From NCBI GenBank assembly GCA_905221605.1, contig CAJNDS010002745.1, positions 1,559,703 through 1,623,702 of the forward strand: DNA of 64,000 nt, in the 5' to 3' direction. The DNA comes from Symbiodinium natans. Lineage: Eukaryota; Sar; Dinophyceae; Suessiales; Symbiodiniaceae. This document shows positions 10,084 to 20,136 of the stretch, piece after piece; the first letter of the stretch is position 1, and each line of letters begins with the position of its first letter. The notes beneath the pieces are model-generated. The model made no database searches. It was not told where the DNA came from and saw only the letters and a list, made by a program, of their open reading frames with translations. A program made the translations under genes and the position numbers.

Positions 10084-11110
10084 ACATTAACTGCTTAAAC
10101 CGCCCACCCCCTCAAGGCCCCTCAACAATGAAAACCCGAATGCACCCCGCAGCACTAAACCCCACCCCAAAGATTAAAACAAACTCCTTGAAACCCTAAA
10201 CCCTAAACCCTAAACCCTAAACCCTAAACCCTCTACCCTCTAAACCCTAAACCCTAAACCCTAAACCCAACACTACAAAGCCCAAGCTCCTGGGCTTCCC
10301 CTTGCGGCCTCGCCCTCGGCGAATGGCGAGGATGCTCCCTGACTCTCTGATGCGCGGTAGACAATGGTGCCTGGGGTGGGGGGTGCGGGGTTGTGGGGGT
10401 TTAGGGTTTAGGGTCTAGGGTTTAAGGTTTAGAGGTTAGGGTTAAGGGGTTGGGGATTTGGGTTCAAGCTGCCAAAACATCCGCAAGCAACATACTGCAA
10501 CATAAACAATCCTAAGCCCAAACAAGCCAAAGCCCTGCAACACTTCTCTGTTTCGAACCCGCAGCCACCCTAAATCCTAAACTCTCAAACCCCTCTAACT
10601 TGAAGGTCTTGAAAAGTTAAAAACGAAACTTTCCTCGAAACTTTCCCCGCACCTGAACCTGGACCTGAATACTGAAGCCTACACATGAACCCTGACCTCC
10701 AAAAACACAAAAAGCAGACGTACTTGCTTTCAGAAGTAAAGCTGTCGACAGATGACGACCACCTGCCGGTTGGTTCGAGCTTAGTTTGAGCTTTCGAAGT
10801 GTAAGGCTAAATCCCTAAACCTTAACCCGCAACCCTAAACCCTAAACCCTAAACCCTAAACCCTAAAACCCTAAACCCTATACCTAACTGAAAGAGACCG
10901 GGGCCGTCGAACAGGGCGAATGCACCGAAGCCGGCAGGCGAGGGAGCTCCGAAGCCGGAAGCCCTCCGGCTGGCGACGGAGCTCTCAGACGGGGGTTTAG
11001 GGTTTAGGGTTTAGGTTTAGGGTTTAGGGTTTAGGGTTTAGGGTTTAGGGTTTAGGGTTTAGGGTCTAGGGTTTAATTAGGGTTTAGGGTTTAGGGTTTA
11101 GGGATATAGG

Positions 11111-11415
11111 GTTTGGGACTTGAGCCAACCCCCAACGCCAAAGCTCAGACCTAGAGGCCTGCCAGGGGAGGCCTATCAGGATCTGCTGACAAACCCAAGA
11201 TCCAGTGCCTTCGAGCGGGGACCTCCTTATCATCTATACGTCAGGCGACACTGGAAAGCACACAGGGCGATCAGAAAGCAAGGAAACGCCAAAACCGTAA
11301 ACCCTAAAACCTGGACCCTAAACCCGCAAAGGTCAAGACGAGGGTGGAGCGCCAGCGGGGGTGGGGCTCATCAGATCGGGGCGCTCGCGCCGGGGAGAGA
11401 GGGGGGGGAGAAAGC
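11111..11415 (+). CDS. possible exon(s)
   Basis: A frame of about 60 codons from TTGAG (11115) is open to about 11299 (PKLRPRGLPGEAYQDLLTNP near the start), followed by a second GC-rich open block at 11331-11400. A second + frame is also nearly open here, so the true frame, if any, is uncertain. Confidence 0.25.
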
Positions 11416-12595
11416 AAGCACACTATCCTAAGCCCCAAAACCCTAAACTCTCAGCATACTGTCCCAAGCCCTAAACCCTAAACCCTAAACCGTTCCTAAA
11501 CCCTAACCCCTAAACCCTAAACACTAAACCCTAAACTGTATAGACCCTGAACTCTAAACTAGCTTAGGGCCTTAGGGCTTGGGGGTCCTGAGGACTTGGC
11601 GCGTCGGGAGGCCGCACCGCCTTACTTGCCTTCTTGTCTGCAGGAACCTGGGATTCATCTGGGGGGGTTTAGGGTTCAGGGTTTAGGGTTTAAGGTTTCG
11701 GGTTTAGGGGTTTAGGGTTTTAGGGTTTGGGGGGTTTGGGGTTTTAGTAAGTAAGGTATGGGTCATAAAGCTATTTAGAGTGCTTACAACCCTCCTAACA
11801 AGTACCCATGAACCTGTAAGTAGGGTGGGGTGTGTAGGGGTTCGGGCGTGGGGTTGCCGGAATTGCGAGGTCTTGTCAGGGTTTCGATACAAGGTGCTTG
11901 AGATACTTCGAGCTACCAAAAATCATGGAGGGTTCCGGCGGCTAGTTTCTGTTTGTATACGCCTCCGAGGAAAACCCATAAACCCTGAACCCTAAACCCT
12001 AAACCCTAAACCCTGAACCCTAAACCCTAAACCCTAAACCCTAAACCCTAACCCTAAACCCCCACCTAAAACCGGCCGAGCCAAAGCGGCACTCCCCCTT
12101 AAAGACCCCAACACAAGAATGCTCATCTTGCCTCGGGTTCTACACAGCCCGCAGCCCTAGACCCGTTTAGGGTTTAGGGTTTAGGGATTAGGGCTTAGGG
12201 TTTAGGATTCATAAGGAGACTATGCCAAAAAAAAAGTGGCTCAAATTTAAGATCGACGCCCTGGTGGTTCGGGTTTTTCATAGGAGGATCACACTCTCGG
12301 GCGGGCCCAGGGGGGAGAGAATGTAGGTTGTGGGATGCGGGTTTGAGCGCTTCCCTGAACCCTGAACGCTAAACCCTGAACAAAGGAAAAAAGTGAATGA
12401 TTACAGACAGGGTAGAAAGTTTAGGGAATGCCGGAAAGGAAAACAATAAGTTAATAAGGGTGTCTATCACACGGCTGCAGCTGCTCTGTTCACATTTCCC
12501 TCTCCTTTCAAATTCTTTTGCACCCAGTTTTTGTTGCAAAACCCTGAACCCTAAAGCCTAAGCCCTCACTCTAAACCCTGAACTCTAAACCCAAA

Positions 12596-12678
12596 TCTTG
12601 GCTGCTGATGTGTACATTGTTGATGCTGCATTTAATTTGGCCGACCACCCAGATAGCTTGTTCAAGTTGCTTCGACTT
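12596..12678 (+). CDS. possible exon
   Basis: 27 codons, ILAADVYIVDAAFNLADHPD at the start, read straight into TTTAGGG. The peptide is balanced in composition, but no acceptor-like AG is obvious at the left border. Confidence 0.3.
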
Positions 12679-12729
12679 GGGTTTAGGGTTTAGGGTTTAG
12701 GTTTTAGGGTTCAGGGTTCAGGGTTCCAG

Positions 12730-12944
12730 TTCCCGGTGCGCAACGAACCCCCCCTGCTCGCTATGGGCTGGACACCTATCCCGAGCAGTGCAAGATTGCC
12801 AAAAGAAAGCCGTTCTGTGACGGATTCCCTAAACCCTGAACCCGCAACCATGAACCCTAAACCCTAAGCTCGAAACCCGCAAGGCGTCCCAGGCCAAAGC
12901 CCGCTTAAGACTTTTCTTCCGTGACCTTCCTTTTGCCTCACTTG
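12730..12944 (+). CDS. two possible exons ending at a fold-back element
   Basis: 12730-12826 follows TTCCAG and is open (FPVRNEPPLLAMGWTPIPSS). 12866-12944 is open (ETRKASQAKARLRLFFRDLP) and ends at CACTTG|GTAGCCCAGTG, where a CTTGGTAGCCC-family element begins with GT. Between them lies degenerate CCCTAAA sequence. Confidence 0.3.
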
Positions 12945-12965
12945 GTAGCCCAGTGATCATATTAA

Positions 12966-13083
12966 CTAGGCTGCCCAGTAACCTAGGCTTAAACAGGGTG
13001 CCCTTTTTTGCTTAAAGGGGTTTATAAGGGAACCTAAACCCCCCCAAAAAGGGAATAAGGGTACTAATTACTGGGCATCCTAG
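12966..13083. mobile_element. CTAGG..GCCCAGT-family fold-back element with TTAA duplication
   Basis: Ends CTAGGCTGCCCAGTAACC and TTACTGGGCATCCTAG, flanked by TTAA on both sides (12962-12965, 13084-13087). It appears inserted into an older relative whose left end CTTGGTAGCCCAGT lies at 12941. Confidence 0.8.
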
Positions 13084-13349
13084 TTAACGAGGCAACCCTC
13101 AACCAGCCTTGAGCCCAAACTCTACGGCCTAAACCCTCAGCCAGCCCCCAAACCCTAAACCCAAAACCCTGATTCCCAACACGCCAAACCCGAAAACCAA
13201 AAGCCCAAACTAAACCCCAAACCCTAACCCCAAGCCCTAAACCCCAAAACCCAAAATCCTAAGCCCAAAACCCTAAACCCTAAACCCTTAAACCCAAAAT
13301 CCTAAGCCCAAAACCCTAAACCCCAAACCCTAAACCCTAAACCTCCCCG

Positions 13350-13455
13350 CAATCCTTCATTCCAAGAGTCGATCCGGGGATTGAGCACCAGCTGGCCGCG
13401 AACATTCTCAGGTCCGCCCTGAGGATTGAGCTCCGAAGTTCAGACTCTTCCACCC
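13350..13455 (+). CDS. possible exon
   Basis: 35 open codons (IPRVDPGIEHQLAANILRSA) between a CCCTAAA tract and a poly-C run. Confidence 0.28.
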
Positions 13456-14214
13456 CTCCACCCCCCCCCCCCCCACCCCCCACCCCAACACAAAAAAAAA
13501 ACGGCCTAAACTCTATGGGTAGTTGATATCCGTGTATTTAGAATCTTAGAACGCTACCCAAGTATTCTTCTGCACCCAAACCCTAAGCAAATTAGTTCAA
13601 ATCGCTTCTGGCTAGCCGAATATCCAGCTCATTTCAATTCACACCCCCCCCCCCCCCCCCCCCCCCCCTCCCCCCACCCCCACCCCAACGCTTCGTTCAA
13701 AACGTTTCGTTCAAAGCTTTTTGGGACCCAAACCCTGTACAATTTCTAAAAACCCTAAACCCTAAACCCTAAACCCTAAAGCAACCCTCTCAACCTTTCC
13801 TTAGCAGCCGAGGCTCGGATTGCATGCTCTCCTGGCGGCACTGAGGAAGCCGAGAAGACCCGAACTTACACGCAAAAAACCCACACCCCCAACCAAAATC
13901 CCGCACCCGAAGCTCTGGTGCAGGGTTTAGGTTTTAGGGTTTGGGGGTTTAGGGTTTCGGGTTTGGGGTTTAGGGTTTAGGGTTGGGTCGGGGGTGCAGG
14001 GCTTTCTTGGGGCAGCCTGATGAACCCTGCAAGCCCTCTCAACGCCCTAAAGCCTGCACCCCACTTCCTCAACCCTAATCCTAAACCCTAAAACCCTAAA
14101 CCCTAAACCCTAAACCCTGAAACCTAAACCCGAAACCCGAAACCCGAAACCCTAAACCCTAAACCCTAAACCCTAAACCCTAAACCCTAAACCTCCATCC
14201 ACAAACCCTGAAAC

Positions 14215-14335
14215 CTACACGCACCCAAAAGGCCAACCCACAACTGACCCCGGCTTTCTCTGATCGTTCGAATCCCTCCCCAAAATCGCCTCCTACTAAG
14301 TCCTCCCAGCTTAGGATTTCGGAAACTACAGGGTT
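14215..14335 (+). CDS. possible exon
   Basis: 40 open codons, Ser/Pro/Thr-rich (LTPAFSDRSNPSPKSPPTKS), bounded by CCCTAAA and TTTAGGG tracts. The composition suggests a disordered segment if translated. Confidence 0.28.
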
Positions 14336-14465
14336 TAGGGTTTAGGGTTTAGGGTTGAGGGTTGAGGGTTTAGGGTTTAGGGTTGAGAGTTGAGGGTTTA
14401 GGGTAGAGGTTATGGGGAGGCTTATGTCTCAATGGGGGTTTACAGGGAGTTTATGGGGTCTACAG

Positions 14466-14650
14466 GATCTTCACACGGTTGGTGGGGTGTATTGGGTTGG
14501 TCTTAGGTCCCCCCGGACTCCCTGTAGACTGTTGGAGGTGGGCGACACCAAGCAGCTAAAAAGTTGGAAGAGCCCTGATAATTGGGTAACGTGTATCACT
14601 AGACTTCCTAGCCTCAACCCTTTAAAGCACCTCAACCCTGAAAGGCTGAC
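14466..14650 (+). CDS. possible exon
   Basis: After GGTCTACAG the frame is open for over 55 codons (RLLEVGDTKQLKSWKSPDNW in the middle). The opposite strand is also open over 64 codons, so strand is not certain. Confidence 0.27.
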
Positions 14651-14757
14651 CCCGAACCCCCTCAACCCCTCAAGCCACGGCTTAGGGTTTAGGATTTGTA
14701 GGGTTAGGGTTTGGGGTCCCTAAACCCTAAACCCTAAACCCCAAACCCTAAGCCCAC

Positions 14758-14868
14758 ACTTCACAGGCGCCTCGGGAAGCATCTTGAAAAGCTTGATGTT
14801 GGTGGAGAAGCTGACCTATACTGAACTTGGAACCCTGGAAAAAATCATAATTTCAGCTATTTCCCTAA
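14758..14868 (+). CDS. possible exon
   Basis: 36 open codons (ILKSLMLVEKLTYTELGTLE), helix-like composition, between two CCCTAAA tracts. Confidence 0.28.
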
Positions 14869-14901
14869 ACCCCTAAACCCCAAACCCCAAACCCCCAAAA
14901 C

Positions 14902-15030
14902 TACCCTAAACCCTAAACCCTAAACCCTAAACCCTAAACCCTAAACCCTAAACCCTAAACCCTAAACCCTAAACCCTAAACCCTAAACCCTAAACCCTAA
15001 ACCCTAAACCCTAAACCCTAAACCCTAAAC
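14902..15030. repeat. perfect CCCTAAA tract
   Basis: About 18 perfect units, one of the longest uninterrupted tracts. Confidence 0.98.
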
Positions 15031-15032
15031 AA

Positions 15033-15136
15033 ACATTCCCAAGTATCGCTGAGTGACTGGGACGCCAGTTGGCATCTTGAAGGCCCAGGGGACGCCCTGT
15101 CTGCCGTGTCGGGGCTGCTGGGGCCCGATTGTGTGG
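15033..15136 (+). CDS. possible exon
   Basis: 34 open codons (SLSDWDASWHLEGPGDALSA) between a CCCTAAA tract and GTGGG|GTTTAGGG. Confidence 0.28.
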
Positions 15137-15303
15137 GGTTTAGGGTTTAGGGCTAGGGTTTAGGGTTTAGGGTTTAGGGTTTAGGGTTTAGGGCTTAGGG
15201 CTTGAGGCTTAGGGTTTAGGCCTTAGGGCCTAGGGTTTAGGGTCTAGAGGGTCTAGGGGGTCTATAGGGTGTGTAGGGTTTATGGGGTTTACGGGCTTTA
15301 TAA

Positions 15304-15402
15304 ACTGCTGAGTTCAAAAGCTCCCGCAAAGAAAATCACACTTTCAGTTCTATAGGGGAATATATTGTCCCACAAAGTGAACAGTGTACTAATTCAGCGA
15401 CT
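15304..15402. mobile_element. fold-back element, GCTGAGTTCA family
   Basis: CTGCTGAGTTCAAAAGC pairs with CTAATTCAGCGACTGAG, with the conserved core CACTTTCAGTTCTATAGGGG. Relatives at 22027-22126 and 37645-37760. Confidence 0.65.
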
Positions 15403-15404
15403 GA

Positions 15405-15640
15405 GTGCAGAGTCTATACTGTGTGTAGGGTCTCTCCTTTTCGAGTATTACATCTCTGTCTGTTTTGGGGCATACCCATATAAATACATCGAACTTACAA
15501 CAGTAGCACATCCTCAGGCCGAACTTTGTGGTCGGCTCACGGCAAGTTTGCTTCAACAGAGAATGCCCGAGGATTCCCGCCTAAACCCTGAACCCCAAAC
15601 CCTAAACCCTTTCAGCAAGGCTCGGAGACGCCCCTACTAA
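15405..15640 (+). CDS. possible exon
   Basis: From the right end of the fold-back element the frame stays open for 78 codons to TAA (15638-15640); the last 20 or so codons are telomere-like. The unique part includes LLFEYYISVCFGAYPYKYIE and HPQAELCGRLTASLLQQRMP. Confidence 0.33.
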
Positions 15641-15654
15641 AACGTTCTTAGGGT

Positions 15655-15846
15655 AGTTACATGGCCTCTTAACTATGGGCCCTTAACTGAGGGTTTAGGG
15701 TGTAGGGTTTAGGGTTCACCCCTTATATACCTTATAAAAATGCTTCAGAACCCCACACCCTCAACACTAAACCCTAACCCCTAAACCCCAAACCCTGTCA
15801 AGAAGGTAAGGGACCAGATTTAGGGACCGTACATGACACGTAACTC
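15655..15846. mobile_element. GGTCCCTTA-family fold-back element with telomeric insert
   Basis: Left arm GTTACATGGCC, right arm GTACATGACACGTAAC, with ATGGGCCCTTAACTG typical of the family. TTTAGGG-like and CCCTAAA-like stretches lie inside. Relatives: about 9806-9914, 22416-22577 and 40471-40664. Boundaries approximate. Confidence 0.5.
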
Positions 15847-16051
15847 CCTTCAGAAAATGAACCCCGTGGTTCACCTGTGAAGTAGCGTGTTCAATACCAG
15901 CATCCGCCCCCATAGATACACGCACCAAGAACATTTAGGGTTTAGGGTGTAGGGTTTATAGGGTATAGGGTTTAGTGTTGCAGCAATTTGGACTCTCCTC
16001 ACATGCTCGATAACAGTCTAGGGTCCCCCCCCCCCCACCCCCGCCGGCCAT

Positions 16052-16170
16052 AGGTCCCAACGCCAACAGCCACAAGAAACCGAAAAGCACGGGCCGCCTC
16101 CACCGAGAAGACGCTGTCCTGCGAATGTAGCAGTTCGTTGCCTGAGTGGCCGGGCGAAAACTTTCGGGTT
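16052..16170 (+). CDS. possible exon
   Basis: Starts after GGCCATAG (acceptor-like). 39 open codons including ARAASTEKTLSCECSSSLPE, running into degenerate TTTAGGG. Confidence 0.3.
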
Positions 16171-16472
16171 CGGGGTTTTAGGGTTGAGGGTTCAGAGCTG
16201 AGGGTTTAGGCCAAGAAAAAACACGCGAGAAAACTCAATGAAGACTCTAGGGCTTCCCCGACAACGAGTCCCGCATGTTGGCAAGGGTTAGGGTTTAGGG
16301 TCTGGGGTTTGGGGTTTGAGTTTAGAGTTTGGGGTTTGGGGTTTAGGGTGTTTAGGGAGTTTCGGGTGTTAGGGTGTTGAGGTTTCTAGGCTTCAGCGTC
16401 CTTTGATCCGCTGCGGGAAGCAGTATCCAACCCCCTGAACCTAAACCCACAACCCTATAAACCCCCAAACCT

Positions 16473-16567
16473 GGGATGGTCCCCCCCTATACTAACAGTT
16501 CTTAGTGGGAATAATAATAGAGTACTATAATCCCTATTCAGGACTGTTCGTGTAAGGGGTACATCCC
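16473..16567. mobile_element. fold-back element, AACAGTCCTT family
   Basis: GGGATGGTCCCCCCCTATAC...AACAGTTCTTAG pairs with CAGGACTGTTCG...GGGGTACATCCC. AACC lies outside both ends but one base off on the left. Confidence 0.7.
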
Positions 16568-16771
16568 AACCCTAAACCCTAATCATTGTTCATTGCGCTG
16601 AACAGCGCAGTTGAGTGTTTCAGCTTCCTGCACCATTGTCTATCAGGGTTTAGGTTTCTGGGTTCTGGGCTCTGTGTTTAGGCTTCTGGGTTTAGGGTTT
16701 AGGGTACCTCACCAAGCACGAAAACCCGCACAAAACTGATAGGGACCTTGTCAAGTAGCATGGAGCATCGG

Positions 16772-16864
16772 GTATATATGTATATATGTATGTATGTATA
16801 TATATATATATACACATACATACATACATAATATATATATATATATATATATGTATATGTATAT
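16772..16864. repeat. TATATG/TA microsatellite
   Basis: Mixed TATATG, TATG and TA dinucleotide repeats. Confidence 0.95.
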
Positions 16865-17058
16865 CGTTCTCATTTAAAAACATCAAGGGGTCCATAAGGG
16901 TAAGCCCCGGCCAACACATCCGCAATGCCTGCCCTCCCTAAAAACCCTAAACCCTAAACCCTAAACCCCTAAACCATAAACCCTAAACCCCTAAACCCTA
17001 AACCCCTAAACCCTAAATTTACGGTCCCTCATGGTACATGTACCTATAGAGTATATAC

Positions 17059-17205
17059 TTGGGTTCAAAAGCAACTACATGGGAACCCCTTTCAGGCCCA
17101 AGTGCGGGATCTTCCCCCTTATTCCCCAAACAGTCTACTGTTGGCGATCTAAACTCATTTAAGTATTGCCGACATTCTGAGGACTATTGCCGGGTTCCTC
17201 TCCCT
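17059..17205 (+). CDS. possible exon
   Basis: About 49 codons (LSGPSAGSSPLFPKQSTVGD, then LNSFKYCRHSEDYC), followed by a CCCTTCGTCT simple-repeat stretch that keeps the frame open but is low complexity. Confidence 0.3.
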
Positions 17206-17354
17206 TTGTCTCCCTTCGTCTCCCTTCATGTGGGCGGCTTTACCGGGCTGCTGGGCTCCCTTTGCCTCCCTTTGTCTCCCTTCGTCTCCCTTTCTTTCGT
17301 CTCCACTGTTTCTTTGACGTGCCTTTGACTGTTTGGGGTCTTCGGTGGTGTAAT

Positions 17355-17434
17355 GCTAACAGTCCTTAATTGGGACTATCATCGGGGGTACTAGGATTCC
17401 TACTAAGGACTCTTAGTATAAGGGCGAACATCCC
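17355..17434. mobile_element. fold-back element, AACAGTCCTT family, left arm short
   Basis: GCTAACAGTCCTTAATTGGG pairs with AAGGACTCTTAGTATAAGGG, ending CGAACATCCC. The outer GGGATGT arm is missing on the left. Confidence 0.6.
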
Positions 17435-17474
17435 AAGCCCAAGTATATACTGTACAGGTACATGGACCTGTTGG

Positions 17475-17645
17475 TGGCTTAGGTTGCCTTGGATGCGCAT
17501 AAGACGTGGAGCTTCAGCTGTTTCCTTCCCTCTTGCATGCCACCGAGCGGCAGAACTTTGTGAGCTCTTGGCGGAAAAGCAACCTCCCTGCTTCATCCAA
17601 GTAGTCGGTGACCTCACTTGGACGTTCATGGGCAGTTCGAGGTAG
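17475..17645 (+). CDS. possible exon
   Basis: 57 codons including HRAAELCELLAEKQPPCFIQ end at TAG (17643-17645). The same frame then reads CDKYPELRLQKTNAESI before TAA, so the TAG may not be a real end. The opposite strand is also open here (17366-17683), which lowers confidence. Confidence 0.32.
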   Translation, partial: WLRLPWMRIRRGASAVSFPLACHRAAELCELLAEKQPPCFIQVVGDLTWTFMGSSR

Positions 17646-17785
17646 TGTGACAAGTACCCTGAATTGAGGTTGCAAAAGACCAATGCTGAGTCAATCTAAC
17701 GATAGTTACCCACCCAGAAGGCTTTTTTAGGCCCGAATTCCAGCTGATGAAACCCTAAACCCTAAACCCTAAACCCTAAACCCTA

Positions 17786-18063
17786 AACACGGCAATGCCC
17801 CGGAGCCCTCTGAGTCCGTAACCCGAAACGTGCAAAACCCTGAGCCCGGAACCCTAGACATAACTGTGGCGGTGCAAACCAAGAAATGGAACCTAAACCC
17901 CGAAACCTAAAGCCCTTGACTCTAAACCCTAAACCCTGAACCCTAAACCCTAAACCCTCATAACCCTAGGAGAAGTGACATGGGCAGCCATGGGAGGCGA
18001 GGAGGGCCGACAGAACAGTGGCGAAAATGTATGGCAGCACCACACGACGTCGGGGTCCTAAAC
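17786..18063 (+). CDS. two possible exons
   Basis: 17786-17893 (APEPSESVTRNVQNPEPGTL) and 17968-18063 (RSDMGSHGRRGGPTEQWRKC) are open. They are separated by CCCTAAA-type sequence. Confidence 0.27.
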
Positions 18064-18478
18064 TCAAAACCCTAAACCCTAAACCCCAAACCCTCCTAAA
18101 CCCCAGGAAGGAATTAGGTGTCATAGTATGAATTATCCCAAAACCCTAAACCCTAAACCCTAAACTAGGGTCCTGCCTGGCTTTGTGAGGTCACCTTGGG
18201 TTCTAGGCCCAGGCACCTGCTTCCGTAGCGGGCCCTCCATGTGAAAGCTGTAGTAGAACGGCCTTGCGGAGGTCATGATGCAGAATGGTGTTAGGGTTTA
18301 GGGTTTAGGGTTTAGGGTTTAAGGTTTAGGGTTCAGGGATAACCCCTATATATATACACCTTATAATCGTCTCTGCATACCACATGAAAGCCACTTTGGG
18401 ATCCGCAGGAGCACCCTGAAAGCCAGTCCTTGAAGCGGTGAGCACTTCCCAGGTGGCCGCGTCAAACTCCAGAACGAG

Positions 18479-18622
18479 CCTTGAGGGTTTAGGGTTTAGG
18501 GTTTAGGGCTTAGGGCTTAGGGTTTAGGGTTTGGGGTTTAGGGTTTGGGGTTTGGGGTTTGGGGCTTGGGGTTTGGGGTTTGGGGTTTGTGGTTTAGGGT
18601 TTAGGGTTTAGGGTTTAGGGTT
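18479..18622. repeat. TTTAGGG tract with TTTGGGG block
   Basis: TTTAGGG units flank a locally homogenised block of about eight TTTGGGG-like units. Confidence 0.95.
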
Positions 18623-18629
18623 TGGGGTT

Positions 18630-18920
18630 TTGGCCGACATGCAACAGCGCCCTGCGCCCTTGAATGCTAAGTCCGTGGGAACTAACCCCAACGCCTATTT
18701 TTGGGGGAGCCGAGCGCTTGTAGGTTGCCAGAACCCTTTACCCTTTACCCTGAACCCTAAACCCCAAACCCTAAACCCGATCCCTCGTCTCGCGTTTGTT
18801 TTGTTTGCACATCCCCTTGGGCGTTTACGTAATTCAAAACTAATGTTGGACTGGCTTTAGTGAGAAGGGGCACGATTATGCGATGTTCCGGAAATCCTAT
18901 AGGGGACCCCCCATTGTTTA
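18630..18920 (+). CDS. possible exons with in-frame stops
   Basis: Open from 18630 (MQQRPAPLNAKSVGTNPNAY) through a degenerate telomeric stretch to about 18860 (RLRNSKLMLDWL), then TAG TGA, then EGARLCDVPEIL in the same frame. The double stop either ends the frame or adds to the in-frame-stop pattern seen elsewhere. Confidence 0.3.
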
Positions 18921-19095
18921 GGGTGGTCCTCAATTATGCGATGTTTGCCGGCCGGGGTTGAAGGGCGGGGGGCCGGGGAGCCAAAAACTAAAAACAGTTT
19001 TGAATAAGAAACTCCGGAATTTGTTGGTGTCCAGCCTTATTTAAATTCCATTTAAAATTTCATTACGAAACAGGCCCCCAAACAATTTTCCAAGG

Positions 19096-19311
19096 GAGTA
19101 GCCCACGAGCTGCCCTGATTCGCTTTAGCAAGTTGATTCGGTGGTCCGCATTTATGCGGAGCCCCGGCGACCGTGGAGCTACAAAGCCTGGAAAGCTTAG
19201 ACCCTCAAGCTTCAAGGCTTCCCCTCAACCCTCGACCCCTAGCCGCCCTACCCCCAGCCCCGTCCCAGCCCCAGCCCACACTATTCAGGATCCCCGAAAA
19301 CCCCAAAATTG
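19096..19311 (+). CDS. possible exon
   Basis: 72 open codons (RAALIRFSKLIRWSAFMRSP, then a Pro/Ser-rich stretch) end in a poly-G run at 19314-19331. A further block at 19331-19564 stays protein-like only if two TAA and one TGA are passed. Confidence 0.33.
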
Positions 19312-19559
19312 TTTGGGGGGGGGGGGGGGGGACCCCTACGTACTAAAGCGAGTCCAACATTAACAAAGCTATTCGGAGGCGAGAGCTAAGCGACATGGTG
19401 TATACGGTCTACAATAACAAGTTTTTCCGGGTAGAAGGTCTAAGCGGGTGCAGGGAAACACTGTGGGCGTCTACCAGGCGGAGAGGGGGGTGTTCCCGCG
19501 CCCACGTTCTTTCGTTTTCCATCTTCTGAAGCGTTCGCTTCGCTGAGTGTGCCATATGA

Positions 19560-19934
19560 CACCCGCAAGCCCTGAGCCCTGAGCCCTAAGCCCTAAGCCC
19601 TACGCCCTAAACCCTAAACCCTAAACCCTGAGCCCTGAGCCCTGAGCCCTAAGCCCTAAGCCCTAAGCCCTAAGCCCTAAGCCCTAAGCCTAAGCCCTAA
19701 GCCCTAAGCCCTAAGCCCTAAGCCCTAAGCCCTAAGCCCTAAGCCCTAAGCCCTAAGCCCTAAGCCCTAAGCCCTAAGCCCTAAGCCCTAAGCCCTAAGC
19801 CCTAAGCCCTAAGCCCTAAGCCCTAAGCCTTAAGCCCTAAGCCCTAAGCCCTAAGCCCTAAGCCCTAAGCCCTAAGCCCTAAGCCCTAAGCCCTAAGCCC
19901 TAAGCCCTAAGCCCTAAGCCCTAAGCCCTAAGCC
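19560..19934. repeat. long CCCTAAG/CCCTGAG variant array
   Basis: About 52 units, almost all CCCTAAG, with CCCTGAG and a few CCCTAAA at the left. It is the longest single heptamer array here and is homogenised to a non-canonical variant. Confidence 0.98.
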
Positions 19935-20075
19935 CAGTCCAAACTCAAAGAGCGATGCTGCCAAAGCAGTCAGGCAGCGCGTCGGGGGCTGGCTGCCTTG
20001 TCTGCGCAGTAGCAAAAGCCCTGAACCCGAAGCACCAAACAAAAAACTCTGAACCGTAAGCTTCTGAACCCTAAA

Positions 20076-20136
20076 CCCTAAACCCTAAACCCTAGACCCT
20101 AGACCCTAAACCCTAAACCCTAAACCCTAAACCCTA
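20076..20136. repeat. CCCTAAA tract
   Basis: About eight units with CCCTAGA variants. Confidence 0.95.

Noticed and set aside
10260-10380. A single strong exon at 10.3 kb
   Set aside because: Both strands are open over 30 or more codons with equally plausible text, which shows that this test alone is not discriminating.
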